DNA of 64,000 nucleotides from Nitrospira defluvii (GTDB taxonomy: Bacteria; Nitrospirota; Nitrospiria; Nitrospirales; Nitrospiraceae): the NCBI GenBank assembly GCA_000196815.1, contig FP929003.1, forward strand, positions 1,054,001 through 1,118,000. The letters are read 5' to 3'. The notes beneath the pieces were generated by a model. It saw nothing but the letters and a program-made list of their open reading frames with translations. It was not told the DNA's origin and did not search any database. Each line of letters opens with the position of its first letter. Positions within the stretch are counted from its first letter, which is position 1. Of this stretch, positions 1 to 8,750 are shown in pieces. A program made the translations under genes and the position numbers.

Positions 1-429
1 AAGCAGCTGAGTGCGCAGAATCGAAACATCAAGCAGGAGTATGACGAGGCTCGCCGACACAATGAGCAGCTGAAGGCGCTGGTCGCGCGGTATCAGAAAG
101 AGATGAAGGAGCGCTCGCGGTCGCTGAGCTCCTCGGCCCCCGCGGAATTGACCGCGCCGTTGTCAGGCGGTGCGTCCTCGGCGAAATCGGCGCCATCGTC
201 GAATCCGTTCGGTGGACCGGTTGAGGCTGCGGCTCCGCCGGTGTCCTTGCTGAATATCAACAAAGCGCCGTCGACCGATTTGGTCCTGACGCTGGGTGTC
301 AGCCAGGATGTGGCCGACCGGATCGTGAGTAATCGCCCGTATCGCGTGAAGGGTGAGCTGGTGGCCAAGAATGTGGTTCCGAAGGACATCTTCGACGATA
401 TCAAGGACCGCATCACGGTCAGTCCCTAG
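1..429 (+). CDS. helix-hairpin-helix protein, 3' part (5' end outside window)
   Basis: The frame is open from base 1 to the TAG at 427-429, so the start lies upstream of the window. The visible 142 residues begin with a charged coiled-coil stretch (about residues 1-40), then a Ser/Ala/Pro-rich linker (about 40-80). The last 60 residues form a ComEA-like helix-hairpin-helix domain: LLNINKAPSTDLVLTLGV followed by VADRIVSNRPY. Such domains bind DNA non-specifically or mediate protein contacts; the combination with a coiled coil does not identify a specific family for me. A strong terminator follows 41 bp after the stop, so this gene ends its transcript. Confidence 0.75.
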   Translation, partial: KQLSAQNRNIKQEYDEARRHNEQLKALVARYQKEMKERSRSLSSSAPAELTAPLSGGASSAKSAPSSNPFGGPVEAAAPPVSLLNINKAPSTDLVLTLGVSQDVADRIVSNRPYRVKGELVAKNVVPKDIFDDIKDRITVSP

Positions 430-470
430 TCGTGCGCTGAATGTCCGCTCATAGCGGACCCATGAGTTCG

Positions 471-511
471 AAAGGCCGTTTGCCGTCATAGGCAAACGGC
501 CTTTGTGTTTT
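471..511 (+). terminator. perfect 14-bp intrinsic terminator
   Basis: Bases 471-484 and 491-504 are perfect reverse complements (14 bp) around a 6-nt loop. They are followed by GTGTTTT. It ends transcription of the helix-hairpin-helix gene before the macA-type gene. The upstream A-run also allows weak function on the other strand. Confidence 0.85.
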
Positions 512-574
512 CTGCGTCGGCGCTGTTCTACCGTGCCCGACCGGGTGGCGGTGCTGCATCGCAAAATCGTTTCC

Positions 575-583
575 TGCTAGAAT
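575..583 (+). promoter_or_regulatory. extended -10 promoter of the macA-macB genes
   Basis: TGCTAGAAT matches an extended -10 element (TGn plus TAGAAT). The region 17 bp upstream has no good -35, which fits an extended -10 promoter. A start near 590 would give a short leader containing GGGAGAAGG before the ATG at 617. It lies just after the terminator at 471-511, where a new promoter is expected. Confidence 0.45.
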
Positions 584-616
584 GGCCGCGTCATTCGAGG
601 GAGAAGGGGCCTGTCC

Positions 617-1891
617 ATGCGTCGGATCGGAGTCATCGTCGGAGTCCTTGTGCTGGGCCTTGTCATCGCCGGGTATGTGTTTTTCAACGGCGAGCGAAAG
701 GCCGTTGTGCGCTACCGCACGGTTCCTGTCGAACGGGGCACCATCGTCTCGCTGGTCACGGCGACGGGGACAATCAATCCCATCACCACGATTCAGGTCG
801 GCAGTCAGGTGTCGGGCATGATCGAAAGCCTCCATGCCGATTTTAACTCCAAGGTCACGGCGAATCAGGTGGTGGCCCGTATCGATCCGTTTCCCTACCA
901 GGCCAGACGCGATCAGGCGGTTGCGAGCCTGGCAAACGCCAAGGCGGCGTTCGATAAGGCCCGGATCGATCTGGCCCAGCGGCGACGTGAACTGGACCGG
1001 GCCAAGTCGCTGATCGGCCAACAATTTATCTCGCAAAACGAAGTGGACGTCGCGTTGACCGCCTCCGAAGGCGCCGTTGCGCAGGTGAAGGTCACGGAGG
1101 CCGCCGTTAAACAGGCGGAAGCGATGCTGCAGGCGGCCGAACTAGATCTGAAGTATACGGTGATTCGTTCACCGGTCGACGGGGTGGTGATTTCGCGTCT
1201 CGTCGAGGTCGGGCAGCGGATCGCAGCCAGCTTTACCATTCCCATGCTGTTTCTGATTGCTGAAGATGTCACGAAGATGCAGGTCGATACCAATGTCAGC
1301 GAAGCCGACATCGGCGGGATCGCCGAAGGGAAATCGGCTTCGTTCACGGTGGACGCCTACCCCGGAGAGCAGTTTCACGGGCGGGTGCGCCAGGTGAGAA
1401 ATGCGCCGATCAACATCCAGAATGTGGTGACCTACGACGTTGTGGTCGAATTCGAGAACCCGGTGTTTCGCCTGAAGCCTGGCATGACAGCGAACGTCTC
1501 CATTGTCGTGGCGAAGAAAGAGAACATTCTCAAGGTGCCGAATTCGGCCCTGCGCTTTACCCCGCCGAAGACGGTGCGCGAGGAACAGGTCTCGGGAAGA
1601 CCCGCCAAGAGTGAGGGCGGCGGCCGTATGTCCGGCGGCGGGGCCTCTGAACCAGGGACCCGCCAGTTGGCCATTTGGAAGCAGGGGGTCGACGAGGCGT
1701 TGGAGCGAGTCCCTGTCGAGATGGGCATTTCAGACGGGGCCTACGCCGAAATCAGCTCCGCTTCGGTCAATGAGGGGGACCAGGTCATTATCGGGATCGA
1801 CTCTCCGCGTGGGGATCGCAAGGGCGGTGACCTGCCGCCGGGATTCGGGTCCGGGCAACAGCGCGGGCCCCGGCGTGATCGTGGTCTCTAG
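617..1891 (+). CDS. macA: MacA-like periplasmic adaptor of a tripartite efflux system
   Basis: 424-residue membrane-fusion (HlyD/RND-type) adaptor. An N-terminal membrane anchor (about residues 5-24) is followed by a lipoyl-like half motif (GTINPITTIQVGSQVSG), a coiled-coil hairpin rich in Ala/Gln (about 90-170), the second lipoyl half (YTVIRSPVDGVVISR), and beta-barrel and membrane-proximal domains. These adaptors link an inner-membrane MacB transporter to an outer-membrane TolC-type channel. The ATPase and permease genes follow directly on the same strand, which fits MacA. A Gly/Ser-rich insertion near residues 330-350 and a Gly/Arg-rich tail are not typical of E. coli MacA. Substrate is unknown. 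GGGAGAAGG precedes the ATG. Confidence 0.88.
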   Translation: MRRIGVIVGVLVLGLVIAGYVFFNGERKAVVRYRTVPVERGTIVSLVTATGTINPITTIQVGSQVSGMIESLHADFNSKVTANQVVARIDPFPYQARRDQAVASLANAKAAFDKARIDLAQRRRELDRAKSLIGQQFISQNEVDVALTASEGAVAQVKVTEAAVKQAEAMLQAAELDLKYTVIRSPVDGVVISRLVEVGQRIAASFTIPMLFLIAEDVTKMQVDTNVSEADIGGIAEGKSASFTVDAYPGEQFHGRVRQVRNAPINIQNVVTYDVVVEFENPVFRLKPGMTANVSIVVAKKENILKVPNSALRFTPPKTVREEQVSGRPAKSEGGGRMSGGGASEPGTRQLAIWKQGVDEALERVPVEMGISDGAYAEISSASVNEGDQVIIGIDSPRGDRKGGDLPPGFGSGQQRGPRRDRGL

Positions 1892-2031
1892 CTGGGGGCG
1901 AAACGCTGTGTCCGTGCCGTACTCGCGTTGCTGGATGCCTCTAGTGAGTCTTCTGTTCACTGTCTCCGGCACTGCCGTGATTTCGGGTTGAGCCCCGGCG
2001 CAGTCCCGTTCCATCCGCTCCTGAGGACAGC

Positions 2032-2742
2032 ATGGCTCCGTTGATTGTTTGCGAAGACCTCTGGAAGATTTATCGTGTCGGCGACGTTGAGGTGCAGGCA
2101 TTGCGCGGCATCAACCTCACCATCGATCGCGGTGAATTTGTGGCGGTCATGGGTACATCCGGATCGGGCAAGTCGACCCTGATGAATATTCTCGGCTGCC
2201 TCGACCAGCCCACGCGTGGTCGATATGAGCTGGATGGTTTGGATGTGGCGACGGCAAAACCGGATCTCCTGGCCGAGCTTCGCAACCGGCAGATCGGCTT
2301 CGTATTTCAAAGCTTCAATCTGATTCCCAGAACCAGCGCGTTGGAGAATGCCCAATTGCCGCTGTTTTATCGAGGCCTTTCGATCAAGGAACAGCGAAAA
2401 CAGGCTGCCGCAGCGTTGCAGCGAGTCGGGTTGGCCGGTCGGGAGCAGCATTATCCCACGCAGCTCTCCGGAGGCCAGCAACAGCGTGTGGCCATTGCGC
2501 GGGCGCTGGTCGGGGCCCCTTCGATTCTTTTTGCCGACGAACCGACAGGCAATCTGGATACGGCTTCGAGCCGGGAGATCATGAGTATTCTCGAAGAACT
2601 CAACCGCCAAGATGGCATCACCATCATTCTGGTGACCCACGAATCCGATATCGCCGCCTATGCCTCACGCGAACTGGTCATGAAAGATGGCCGGATCACC
2701 CAGGACGTGCGGCGGGCCCCGCATCTGACTGTCGTGCAGTAG
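2032..2742 (+). CDS. macB: MacB/LolD-type ABC transporter ATPase
   Basis: 236-residue ATPase with Walker A GTSGSGKST (residues 41-49), the signature LSGGQQQR, Walker B ILFADEP and a switch histidine in VTHE. Length and motifs fit the MacB/LolD/FtsE group, which powers export through FtsX-type permeases rather than moving substrate through a channel of their own. The permease starts 8 bp downstream and the adaptor ends 140 bp upstream, so the three likely form one tripartite exporter in which MacB is split into separate ATPase and membrane genes. The 140 bp before it contain no ORF that I would call. Confidence 0.92.
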   Translation: MAPLIVCEDLWKIYRVGDVEVQALRGINLTIDRGEFVAVMGTSGSGKSTLMNILGCLDQPTRGRYELDGLDVATAKPDLLAELRNRQIGFVFQSFNLIPRTSALENAQLPLFYRGLSIKEQRKQAAAALQRVGLAGREQHYPTQLSGGQQQRVAIARALVGAPSILFADEPTGNLDTASSREIMSILEELNRQDGITIILVTHESDIAAYASRELVMKDGRITQDVRRAPHLTVVQ

Positions 2743-2749
2743 GACGCCC

Positions 2750-3985
2750 ATGCCGGCTTTTATTCTCCTCACCGTGATGACCGCGCTACGGATTCTCAGC
2801 CGCAACCGGCTTCGCGCCGGGCTGACCATGCTGGGCATCGTCATCGGTGTGGGCGCGGTGATTGCGATGGTGAGTATCGGGCAGGGCGCCCGCGCGGCGG
2901 TGCAGGCGCAGGTGGCCAGCATGGGGACGAATGTGATCATCATCATGCCGGGCTCCACCACCGTCAGCGGGGTGCGGGGCGGTCAGGGCGGGGCCGTGAC
3001 GTTGACCGTCGGAGACGCAGCCGATTTGAAAAAGCGGAGCCCCTTGTTGTCGGACACCGGCTGGGCCAAGCGGGATGTGATGCAGATCGTCAACGGTAAT
3101 CGCAACTGGAACGGTCCCGTCAACGGGATCTCTCCGAGTTATCTTACGATTCGGGACTGGTCGTTCACCGGCGGAGGACCGTTTACCCAAACCGACTTGG
3201 AGAGCGCGGCCCGCGTGGCGCTGATCGGGCAGACGACGCTGGAAAATCTGTTCGATCCCGGCGAGGAGGCGATCGGTGCGACGATTCGTATCAAGAATGT
3301 GCCGTTTCAGGTTGTCGGCGTGCTGGCTCCAAAGGGGCAATCGGCGCAGGGTTCGGATCAGGACGATGTGATTTTTATCCCCTTTACGACCGCGGAGCGG
3401 AAGGTGTTCGGCAGTCAGTTCTTGGGCTCGGTCGGGGCCTTGTTTGCGTCCACGGAGCGGAGCGCCGATTTGCCCGAGGCGGTCGATCAGATCCGGGAGG
3501 TCTTGCGGGCGCGACATCGCCTCCAAGGCGAGCAGGCGGACGATTTCACTATTCGGACGCAGGTCGATATCGGAAAGGTGCAGGAGAGCACGAGTCAGAC
3601 GCTGACGGTCATGCTCTTTGCCATCGCCTCCGTATCGTTGCTGGTCGGTGGGATCGGCATCATGAATATTCTGCTGGTGTCGGTGACGGAACGGACCAGG
3701 GAGATCGGGGTGCGTATGGCGGTGGGCGCCAAGCGGCTGCATATTCTGATGCAGTTTCTGATCGAGGCGGTCACGCTGAGCCTGTTCGGCGGTGTGATCG
3801 GCGTGGTCGTCGGCATCGTCGGCGCTCGACTGACCACTGTGATTGCAGGATGGCCGACCATCATCTCGCTCGATGCGATCGTGAGCGCCTTTGTGTTCTC
3901 GCTGGGTGTCGGACTGTTTTTCGGGCTCTATCCCGCCAACAAAGCCGCGCGACTCAATCCCATCGAAGCCCTGCGTTACGAATAA
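2750..3985 (+). CDS. MacB-like FtsX-family ABC permease
   Basis: 411 residues with the classic MacB_PCD plus FtsX layout: one transmembrane helix near the N-terminus (GLTMLGIVIGVGAVIAM, about 25-42), a large periplasmic domain (about 50-280) and three C-terminal helices starting near 285 (ASVSLLVGGIGIMNILLVS). The sequence ends in NPIEALRYE, a common terminus of this family. Together with the preceding ATPase and adaptor it should form a mechanotransmission exporter for macrolides, lipopeptides, siderophores or envelope lipids; the sequence does not say which. The gene ends 73 bp before a convergent gene. Confidence 0.92.
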   Translation: MPAFILLTVMTALRILSRNRLRAGLTMLGIVIGVGAVIAMVSIGQGARAAVQAQVASMGTNVIIIMPGSTTVSGVRGGQGGAVTLTVGDAADLKKRSPLLSDTGWAKRDVMQIVNGNRNWNGPVNGISPSYLTIRDWSFTGGGPFTQTDLESAARVALIGQTTLENLFDPGEEAIGATIRIKNVPFQVVGVLAPKGQSAQGSDQDDVIFIPFTTAERKVFGSQFLGSVGALFASTERSADLPEAVDQIREVLRARHRLQGEQADDFTIRTQVDIGKVQESTSQTLTVMLFAIASVSLLVGGIGIMNILLVSVTERTREIGVRMAVGAKRLHILMQFLIEAVTLSLFGGVIGVVVGIVGARLTTVIAGWPTIISLDAIVSAFVFSLGVGLFFGLYPANKAARLNPIEALRYE

Positions 3986-4057
3986 CGCTCCAGACTGAAC
4001 CGCGGGTCCTTGGCCGCGAGATGGATCCGGCGGGGTGTGAGCGGAGCTGGGAGGGGA

Positions 4058-5296
4058 TTAGTGAAACGCTCGTTCGAATTCCGGGGGAATGGTGCCCAGC
4101 ACGGAACGTATTCCCCGGGGAGGGGCTTCTGCGTCCTGGTTGGCAAGGTCGATGACAAGTGGGACGATGTAGGGTTGCCCCGAGGGATCGTGGGTAATGG
4201 TGACAATGGGCTGATGGAGCTTTCCTGAGTTGATGACTGACACGATGGCCCGCTCGCCGGTGGTCAGCGAGACATAGCTATACACCGGATAAATCCCCAT
4301 CACTTTGACGAAGAGCGAGATCAGCCGGTTTTCGTATCTGCCTTCCTGTCCTTCCTGGTAGAGCCGCTGTAATGACTGATGCGGGGTGAGGGGTGAGGCG
4401 CCGCCGAATCCAGTCAGCAACTCGTCGTAGCGATCCGTGACCATTACAATCCGTGTCATGTCCGAAGTGAAGGCGCCGCCGGTTTCTGCAGGAAATCCGC
4501 TTCCGTTCAAATACGCATGGTGCTCTGCCACAATCTGTTCCACCGACGGGGAGAAGCCGTTCCGGCGTTCGAGCAGAATGGCGCCTGCGCGCGCGTGGGC
4601 TTCATAGGCCTGCCGGTTCTGTTCGGAGAGGGTGGCCGAGGTGTCGTGAATCCGTTGGAGAATATTCGGCGGGACCTGCATGAGTCCGATGTCGTGAAGG
4701 AGCGCGCCGGTGGCTAACTCCTGGATGGCCAGGAGGTTGTAGTCTGCCGCATGGGCCAGAATCATCGAAAAGCTGCAGGTGGCAAGGGCGTGCTGGCTGA
4801 GCGGGGCATTGCCCGCGCGCCCTTGGTTGAACGCCATGAAAAGGGCATGAGTGTTGAGCGCTTGGGCGACGGCACTGATCGCATGCACGGTGTGTGTGGC
4901 TTCCTCCGGATCGACGATGCCTGTTTGTGCGATGCGCGAGAAGGTGTTCTGCACCGACGCTTCGAGCTGTGCACGAGCGGTTCTGGCCGTCAGCAGTTCC
5001 TGCGTCATCGCGGCGAGGGAGCGCACTTCCGTCGCGGGGGGAGACGGGGTGTCCAGCGGCTTGGTGGTGCCGTTCGGTTCGTCTTGTACCGACGTGGAGG
5101 TGCCTGGGATATCCAGGCCCCGGGCGGGGTCGATGGACAGGTGTTTCACCCCCGCGCGCCGTAATTTCTCGATCTGTTCGTCGGTCCGGATCAGGAACGA
5201 ATGCCGCATGAAGGGCGAACGGAACCAGGCTACGTCGATTTTGGCGACGTGCATGCCGATCTGGAGCGCATCGATGTCGATCGGTCGGTATGCCAT
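4058..5296 (-). CDS. HD-GYP domain protein with degenerate signature
   Basis: 412 residues. Residues 1-65 match the N-terminal DUF3391 domain common before HD-GYP domains; the HD-GYP part spans about 140-330. HD-GYP enzymes hydrolyse cyclic di-GMP. The HD pair is present in LLHDIGLMQVP, but the lysine usual after HDxG is replaced. The second signature reads HHAYLNGSGFP where active members have HHExxDGxGYP, so the Glu and Asp are lost and Tyr is Phe. It may be inactive, have altered metal or substrate use, or act as a cyclic di-GMP receptor. A C-terminal extension of about 80 residues has no domain I recognise. It stands alone on the minus strand, convergent with the MacB-like permease. Confidence 0.82.
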   Translation of the reverse strand: MAYRPIDIDALQIGMHVAKIDVAWFRSPFMRHSFLIRTDEQIEKLRRAGVKHLSIDPARGLDIPGTSTSVQDEPNGTTKPLDTPSPPATEVRSLAAMTQELLTARTARAQLEASVQNTFSRIAQTGIVDPEEATHTVHAISAVAQALNTHALFMAFNQGRAGNAPLSQHALATCSFSMILAHAADYNLLAIQELATGALLHDIGLMQVPPNILQRIHDTSATLSEQNRQAYEAHARAGAILLERRNGFSPSVEQIVAEHHAYLNGSGFPAETGGAFTSDMTRIVMVTDRYDELLTGFGGASPLTPHQSLQRLYQEGQEGRYENRLISLFVKVMGIYPVYSYVSLTTGERAIVSVINSGKLHQPIVTITHDPSGQPYIVPLVIDLANQDAEAPPRGIRSVLGTIPPEFERAFH

Positions 5297-5392
5297 AACG
5301 TATGGGCGTCGCAGGCCCGCCGCTCTTTTGCGGTCTCCCTGCGCTAGGTTACCGGTCTCGCCGGCTGTCGGATCGAGGGGCCGGACGCACCA

Positions 5393-6010
5393 CTAGCGGG
5401 CCTCAAGGGAGGTGAGACAAGTGGCATCGGGTGCTGCCGGCGGCACCACCGACAACCGTAGTTCCATGCGAGGATTGTCGCGATCCTGATACTTGTAGAG
5501 GTGAGTTTCGACCACCCGATTATCGTTCAGTCCCAGGCCCTCACATAAGGCGTCTTGTGCGATCTTGAGTCCTCCGTCGGTATCCCGACGCAGTGCCGAG
5601 GCGAAGAAGAATTGTATGGATAACGAGAGGTTCGCCTGGCTCAAGGTTCGTCTTAGAGTACCACGATGAGATGATTGGGCAAGCGCAACCAGAATTTGTT
5701 GCCCGACCAGTTCCTTGAATGCACGGCCTTTGGCGGAGAGCAGCCGGCGCCCGTTGACCGTGGCATATTGATGATTGACGCTGGGTGGAACGGGCAAGGT
5801 GAGGGCAATGGAATCTACGGTCACTCGAACGGATAGTGGGGCGGAAGCGAGGGGCGTAACCGGAGCGCGCGCGCGGATGGACATGCGCGCCAGAGTGGGT
5901 TGCTGTGCGGAAAGGGCTGCCTTCTGAGCCGGGGGTCTGAAGGAAGTCGTCCGGATCGGGATGGGGGATTGTCGAGGGCGGGACACGCGGCGCAAGGGCC
6001 TGCCTATCAA
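5393..6010 (-). CDS. RusA-family Holliday junction resolvase-like protein
   Basis: The core begins with TLPVPPSVNHQY and contains RRDTDGGLKIAQDAL and GLNDNRVVE, which are the RusA-fold landmarks. The acidic residues matching the RusA catalytic aspartates (two in RRDTD, one in ND) are retained. RusA resolves branched DNA; it is often phage-derived but also occurs as a chromosomal gene. The longest frame starts at a TTG directly behind the mraZ stop, giving 205 residues. An ATG at 5884 gives 163 and is closer to the usual length of about 120-140. Neither start has a clear ribosome site, so the basic N-terminal 42 residues are doubtful. It is probably co-transcribed with mraZ. No phage genes surround it. 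Confidence 0.72.
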   Translation of the reverse strand: MIGRPLRRVSRPRQSPIPIRTTSFRPPAQKAALSAQQPTLARMSIRARAPVTPLASAPLSVRVTVDSIALTLPVPPSVNHQYATVNGRRLLSAKGRAFKELVGQQILVALAQSSHRGTLRRTLSQANLSLSIQFFFASALRRDTDGGLKIAQDALCEGLGLNDNRVVETHLYKYQDRDNPRMELRLSVVPPAAPDATCLTSLEAR

Positions 6011-6451
6011 CTAGAGAAGATTTTGGATCTTCGCCATATCCTGCTCGTACCGGTCTTCCGTCCTGGTGAGATACCGTCGCCATTCCGACGGGCCCCAGAC
6101 TTCCAGACGGTGATACATGCCCACGAGGAAGATTTCCTGGTCTTCATCCATCGGGACGAGCTTGCGAAGACGGCTCGGGATCAGTACGCGGCCGGCCTTG
6201 TCGATATCCGAGGTGCCGGCTTGCGACATCACATGGTGCATGAACAGGCGGCTCTGGTCCTCATCCAGGGTGATCCTGGTCCGTTCAAGGACCTTTTCCC
6301 ACTCCTTGGCTGAATACATCCAGAGTGTCTGCTCGGTATTCTTGACGAACATGACCTGATTGCCCTCGGCTTCGAGACGTTCTCGAAGGGGAGAGGGGAT
6401 CAGAAAGCGTCCCTTGTCATCGACTTTGCAGAGGTATTCGCCGGCAAACAT
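6011..6451 (-). CDS. mraZ: MraZ transcriptional regulator (SpoVT/AbrB fold)
   Basis: 146 residues with two AbrB-like half repeats: GEYLCKVDDKGRFLIPSPLR near the start and SDIDKAGRVLIPSRLR near residue 90, the full MraZ architecture. MraZ normally heads the division and cell-wall cluster and represses it through TGGGN-type repeats near its promoter. Here the next gene is a RusA-like nuclease with zero spacing, and no division gene is in reach. I do not see the usual GTGGG repeats upstream. It has its own promoter at 6548-6576. It may control a distant dcw cluster or be a second copy. Confidence 0.92.
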   Translation of the reverse strand: MFAGEYLCKVDDKGRFLIPSPLRERLEAEGNQVMFVKNTEQTLWMYSAKEWEKVLERTRITLDEDQSRLFMHHVMSQAGTSDIDKAGRVLIPSRLRKLVPMDEDQEIFLVGMYHRLEVWGPSEWRRYLTRTEDRYEQDMAKIQNLL

Positions 6452-6547
6452 TATCGGCAGCCTCGCAGTTGCGGGCGGCTACAGTGAAGAGTTGATGGAA
6501 CTGGACGTAGGCGCATGGGAATCAGCCGGTTAGCCATTTCTTCGCTG

Positions 6548-6576
6548 ATGGTAGGAGACAAGGCCAATCCTGTCAA
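6548..6576 (-). promoter_or_regulatory. sigma-70 promoter of mraZ
   Basis: On the minus strand TTGACA (6571-6576) is followed by a 17-bp spacer and TACCAT (6548-6553). Transcription would start near 6541, leaving a leader of about 90 nt before the mraZ ATG. This separates mraZ-rusA from the upstream comF-fmdB pair. Confidence 0.7.
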
Positions 6577-6599
6577 GTGAATATTCATGACCGGGGCGG

Positions 6600-6944
6600 T
6601 CACTCGAAGTCGGTCTGGTCCATTCCAGGTGGAACAGCGTCCCCCCCTTCCATCGCCGCTTCGACGTCATCCCCGAGGTCTTCTCCCATTTCCTGCCCCA
6701 TTTTTTTCATGAGCCGGGCCATGCTCTGAGGGTCGTTTTCGTCAAATCCGCTCAGATTGCTTGGATCGGACAGGGCTTCAAGGCGTGCTTCGTCCGATTT
6801 CGGAGAGGCAAACCGGGAGAGCAGTCGCTCCAGATCAGGACTCTGGCAGTGGCCGCATGTCTGTTGGGGCGCAGCGCTGATGCTGAGGATCAATCGGGTG
6901 GTTCGTTTTCCACATTGGCGACAGCGATATTCGTAGATCGGCAT
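6600..6944 (-). CDS. FmdB-family zinc ribbon protein
   Basis: 114 residues. The N-terminal 45 residues are a FmdB zinc ribbon: MPIYEYRCRQCGKRTT with a second pair CGHCQSP. The remainder is acidic with several Gly/Asp/Glu stretches and no domain I know. FmdB-type proteins were named as regulators of formamidase and amidase genes, but most are small proteins of unknown role. It follows comF with a 3-bp gap and is surely co-transcribed with it. Confidence 0.85.
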   Translation of the reverse strand: MPIYEYRCRQCGKRTTRLILSISAAPQQTCGHCQSPDLERLLSRFASPKSDEARLEALSDPSNLSGFDENDPQSMARLMKKMGQEMGEDLGDDVEAAMEGGDAVPPGMDQTDFE

Positions 6945-6947
6945 GAA

Positions 6948-7760
6948 CTAAACCCTCAGTGCTTGAGGTTGATCGACGGCCGATGGAGGCAGCCAGGTCT
7001 CCGGCACCATGCCGGTATCCAGGGAACGCGCGAGCGTGAGCACCGCGACGTCTTTGGCACCGGCGTTGAGCAGGACTTTGGCGCATTCGTTGGCGGTGGT
7101 GCCGGTGGTAAAGACATCGTCGATGATCAGGATGCGTTTGCCGGTCACTTCCCCTGGGGCGCGCAGGGCGAACGCCCGGTGAAGGTTCTGCAGGCGTGAC
7201 GAGCGGGGGAGCGTGGTCTGGGGGTCGGTATCGACGATGCGAACCAGGTTCCGATAGGATACAGGCCTTCCAAGTACAGGCGCGATGCGGTCGGCGAGGA
7301 GCAGGGATTGATTAAACTCTCTTTGCCGAAGGCGGTTGGGGTGGAGCGGGATCGGCATGAGAAGATCCGCCTCCAGATCTGCGGGAAGAGCCTGGGCGAG
7401 CAACGCACCGAGCGCATCCGCCAGGACCACCTTGCCGCGGTATTTCAAGAGGGCAATGGCGTCCTGAAGCGGAGAACAGTAGGCATAGGCCGCCCACACC
7501 TGTGAGTAGCGCGGTGCGCGGGTCCGGCAGTCGTGGCATTCGTGGGTCGGGCTATGGAGTGTGGCGTATGGAGAAGCGAAGGGGCGATGGCATCGGGAGC
7601 AGGACGGCCCTTGTAGCGGTCGAATCAGCCCCCAGCATTGGCGGCAGAAAAACGGTGTGGGGTCGTCCGTGAGGGGCTGTTCGCACGTGGCGCAGTCCGA
7701 CGGAAGCAAGAGTCGTGTGGCCTGCCTGATGATGCCTGCGAACAGTGCGTGTGAGCTCAT
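6948..7760 (-). CDS. comF: ComF-family phosphoribosyltransferase-like protein
   Basis: 270 residues. The N-terminal double zinc ribbon has cysteine pairs in CATCEQPL, CRQCW, CSRCHRPF and CHDC. It is followed by a type I phosphoribosyltransferase fold, with the PRPP loop RILIIDDVFTTGTT near residue 220. ComF proteins act in uptake and handling of transforming DNA in naturally competent species but are widespread elsewhere; the reaction is not established. The length fits the family (220-280). The adjacent RusA-like nuclease is a possible functional companion, though it has a separate promoter. Confidence 0.88.
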   Translation of the reverse strand: MSSHALFAGIIRQATRLLLPSDCATCEQPLTDDPTPFFCRQCWGLIRPLQGPSCSRCHRPFASPYATLHSPTHECHDCRTRAPRYSQVWAAYAYCSPLQDAIALLKYRGKVVLADALGALLAQALPADLEADLLMPIPLHPNRLRQREFNQSLLLADRIAPVLGRPVSYRNLVRIVDTDPQTTLPRSSRLQNLHRAFALRAPGEVTGKRILIIDDVFTTGTTANECAKVLLNAGAKDVAVLTLARSLDTGMVPETWLPPSAVDQPQALRV

Positions 7761-7908
7761 TGTCTGGGTCCAAGAGGCGTGACGGCCGCGCGTCGGGATT
7801 GTGTACGGAAGACCCCTCAGCCGTCAAGGTTGTGGGGTGCAAACCGGGTGTGGTATAGGACCATTCACCTGCATCTGCCGCACTCCGTTAGGGCTATCGA
7901 TTCCCATC

Positions 7909-8607
7909 ATGCAAGATCCCGCCAACATGCTGGTACAGGTGCAGAATCTTTCGAAAGCATATCGCCGCGGGCAGACGATTGTGTCGGCGTTGCAGGACGT
8001 GACCCTCGGCGTGAAGGCGGGAGAGTTCTGTGCCTTCGTCGGGCCGAGCGGGTGCGGGAAGAGCACGCTGCTGAATCTCATCGGTGGGCTCGATCGGCCC
8101 ACCTCGGGAGCCATCGCCATTGAGAACCGGCCTGTGACCCATGCGAGCGCCACCGAATGGACCCGCTTGAGGCGAGAGTTGATCGGAATTGTTTTTCAGG
8201 CCTTCCACCTTATTCCCGGCCTGACGGTTGGGGAGAATGTCGCCTTGCCTTTGCTGCTGAGGGGGGAACGGGGGGCCGCGGTGGCCGAGCGGGTCAACGA
8301 AGTCTTGGCGGCGGTGCGGATGGACAGGCGACGTTCGCACCGGCCGGGTGAGTTGTCGGGAGGGGAGCAGCAGCGCGTCGCGATTGCCCGGGCGATCGTG
8401 CATCGACCACGACTTGTTCTGGCGGATGAACCGACCGGGAATCTCGATTCCAAGCAAGGGGCGGACATCGTCAGCCTGTTCCGTACGTTACCGCAACGGT
8501 TTGGTCACTCGGTCTTGCTGGTGACGCACAGTGAGAGCGCGGCCGACGCAGCCGACTATGTGTGGCATATGCGGGACGGCCGATTGGTGAATTGTGTCCG
8601 GCACTAG
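7909..8607 (+). CDS. LolD/MacB-type ABC transporter ATPase
   Basis: 232 residues from the ATG at 7909; a second ATG at 7927 is also possible. The frame is open upstream to 7801, but those residues do not look like the family. It carries Walker [11 protein letters not shown]-loop [11 protein letters not shown], signature LSGGEQQR, Walker B LVLADEP and TGNLD. It belongs with ATPases that drive FtsX-type permeases. No permease is adjacent; the nearest is the 881-residue protein at 10155-12800 on the same strand, after a pyrD-like gene and an opposite-strand regulator, and I infer that they work together. It is transcribed divergently from comF. Confidence 0.88.
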   Translation: MQDPANMLVQVQNLSKAYRRGQTIVSALQDVTLGVKAGEFCAFVGPSGCGKSTLLNLIGGLDRPTSGAIAIENRPVTHASATEWTRLRRELIGIVFQAFHLIPGLTVGENVALPLLLRGERGAAVAERVNEVLAAVRMDRRRSHRPGELSGGEQQRVAIARAIVHRPRLVLADEPTGNLDSKQGADIVSLFRTLPQRFGHSVLLVTHSESAADAADYVWHMRDGRLVNCVRH

Positions 8608-8750
8608 GCCGAACGGTTGTGTACTATGTCTGTGAAGGCGGCTCGTCGCTCGGAGAGAGGCGTCACGACTAACGCGTCGCGAATTTCAAAGAGAACGGGG
8701 GAGGAACGCCAACGGGATTATTCCACGTCCTGTCGGGAGAAAGGAACAGC

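Noticed and set aside
2786-3742. 318-codon minus-strand frame opposite the MacB-like permease
   Set aside because: Shadow frame; composition is Arg/His/Pro-rich and no motif is present.
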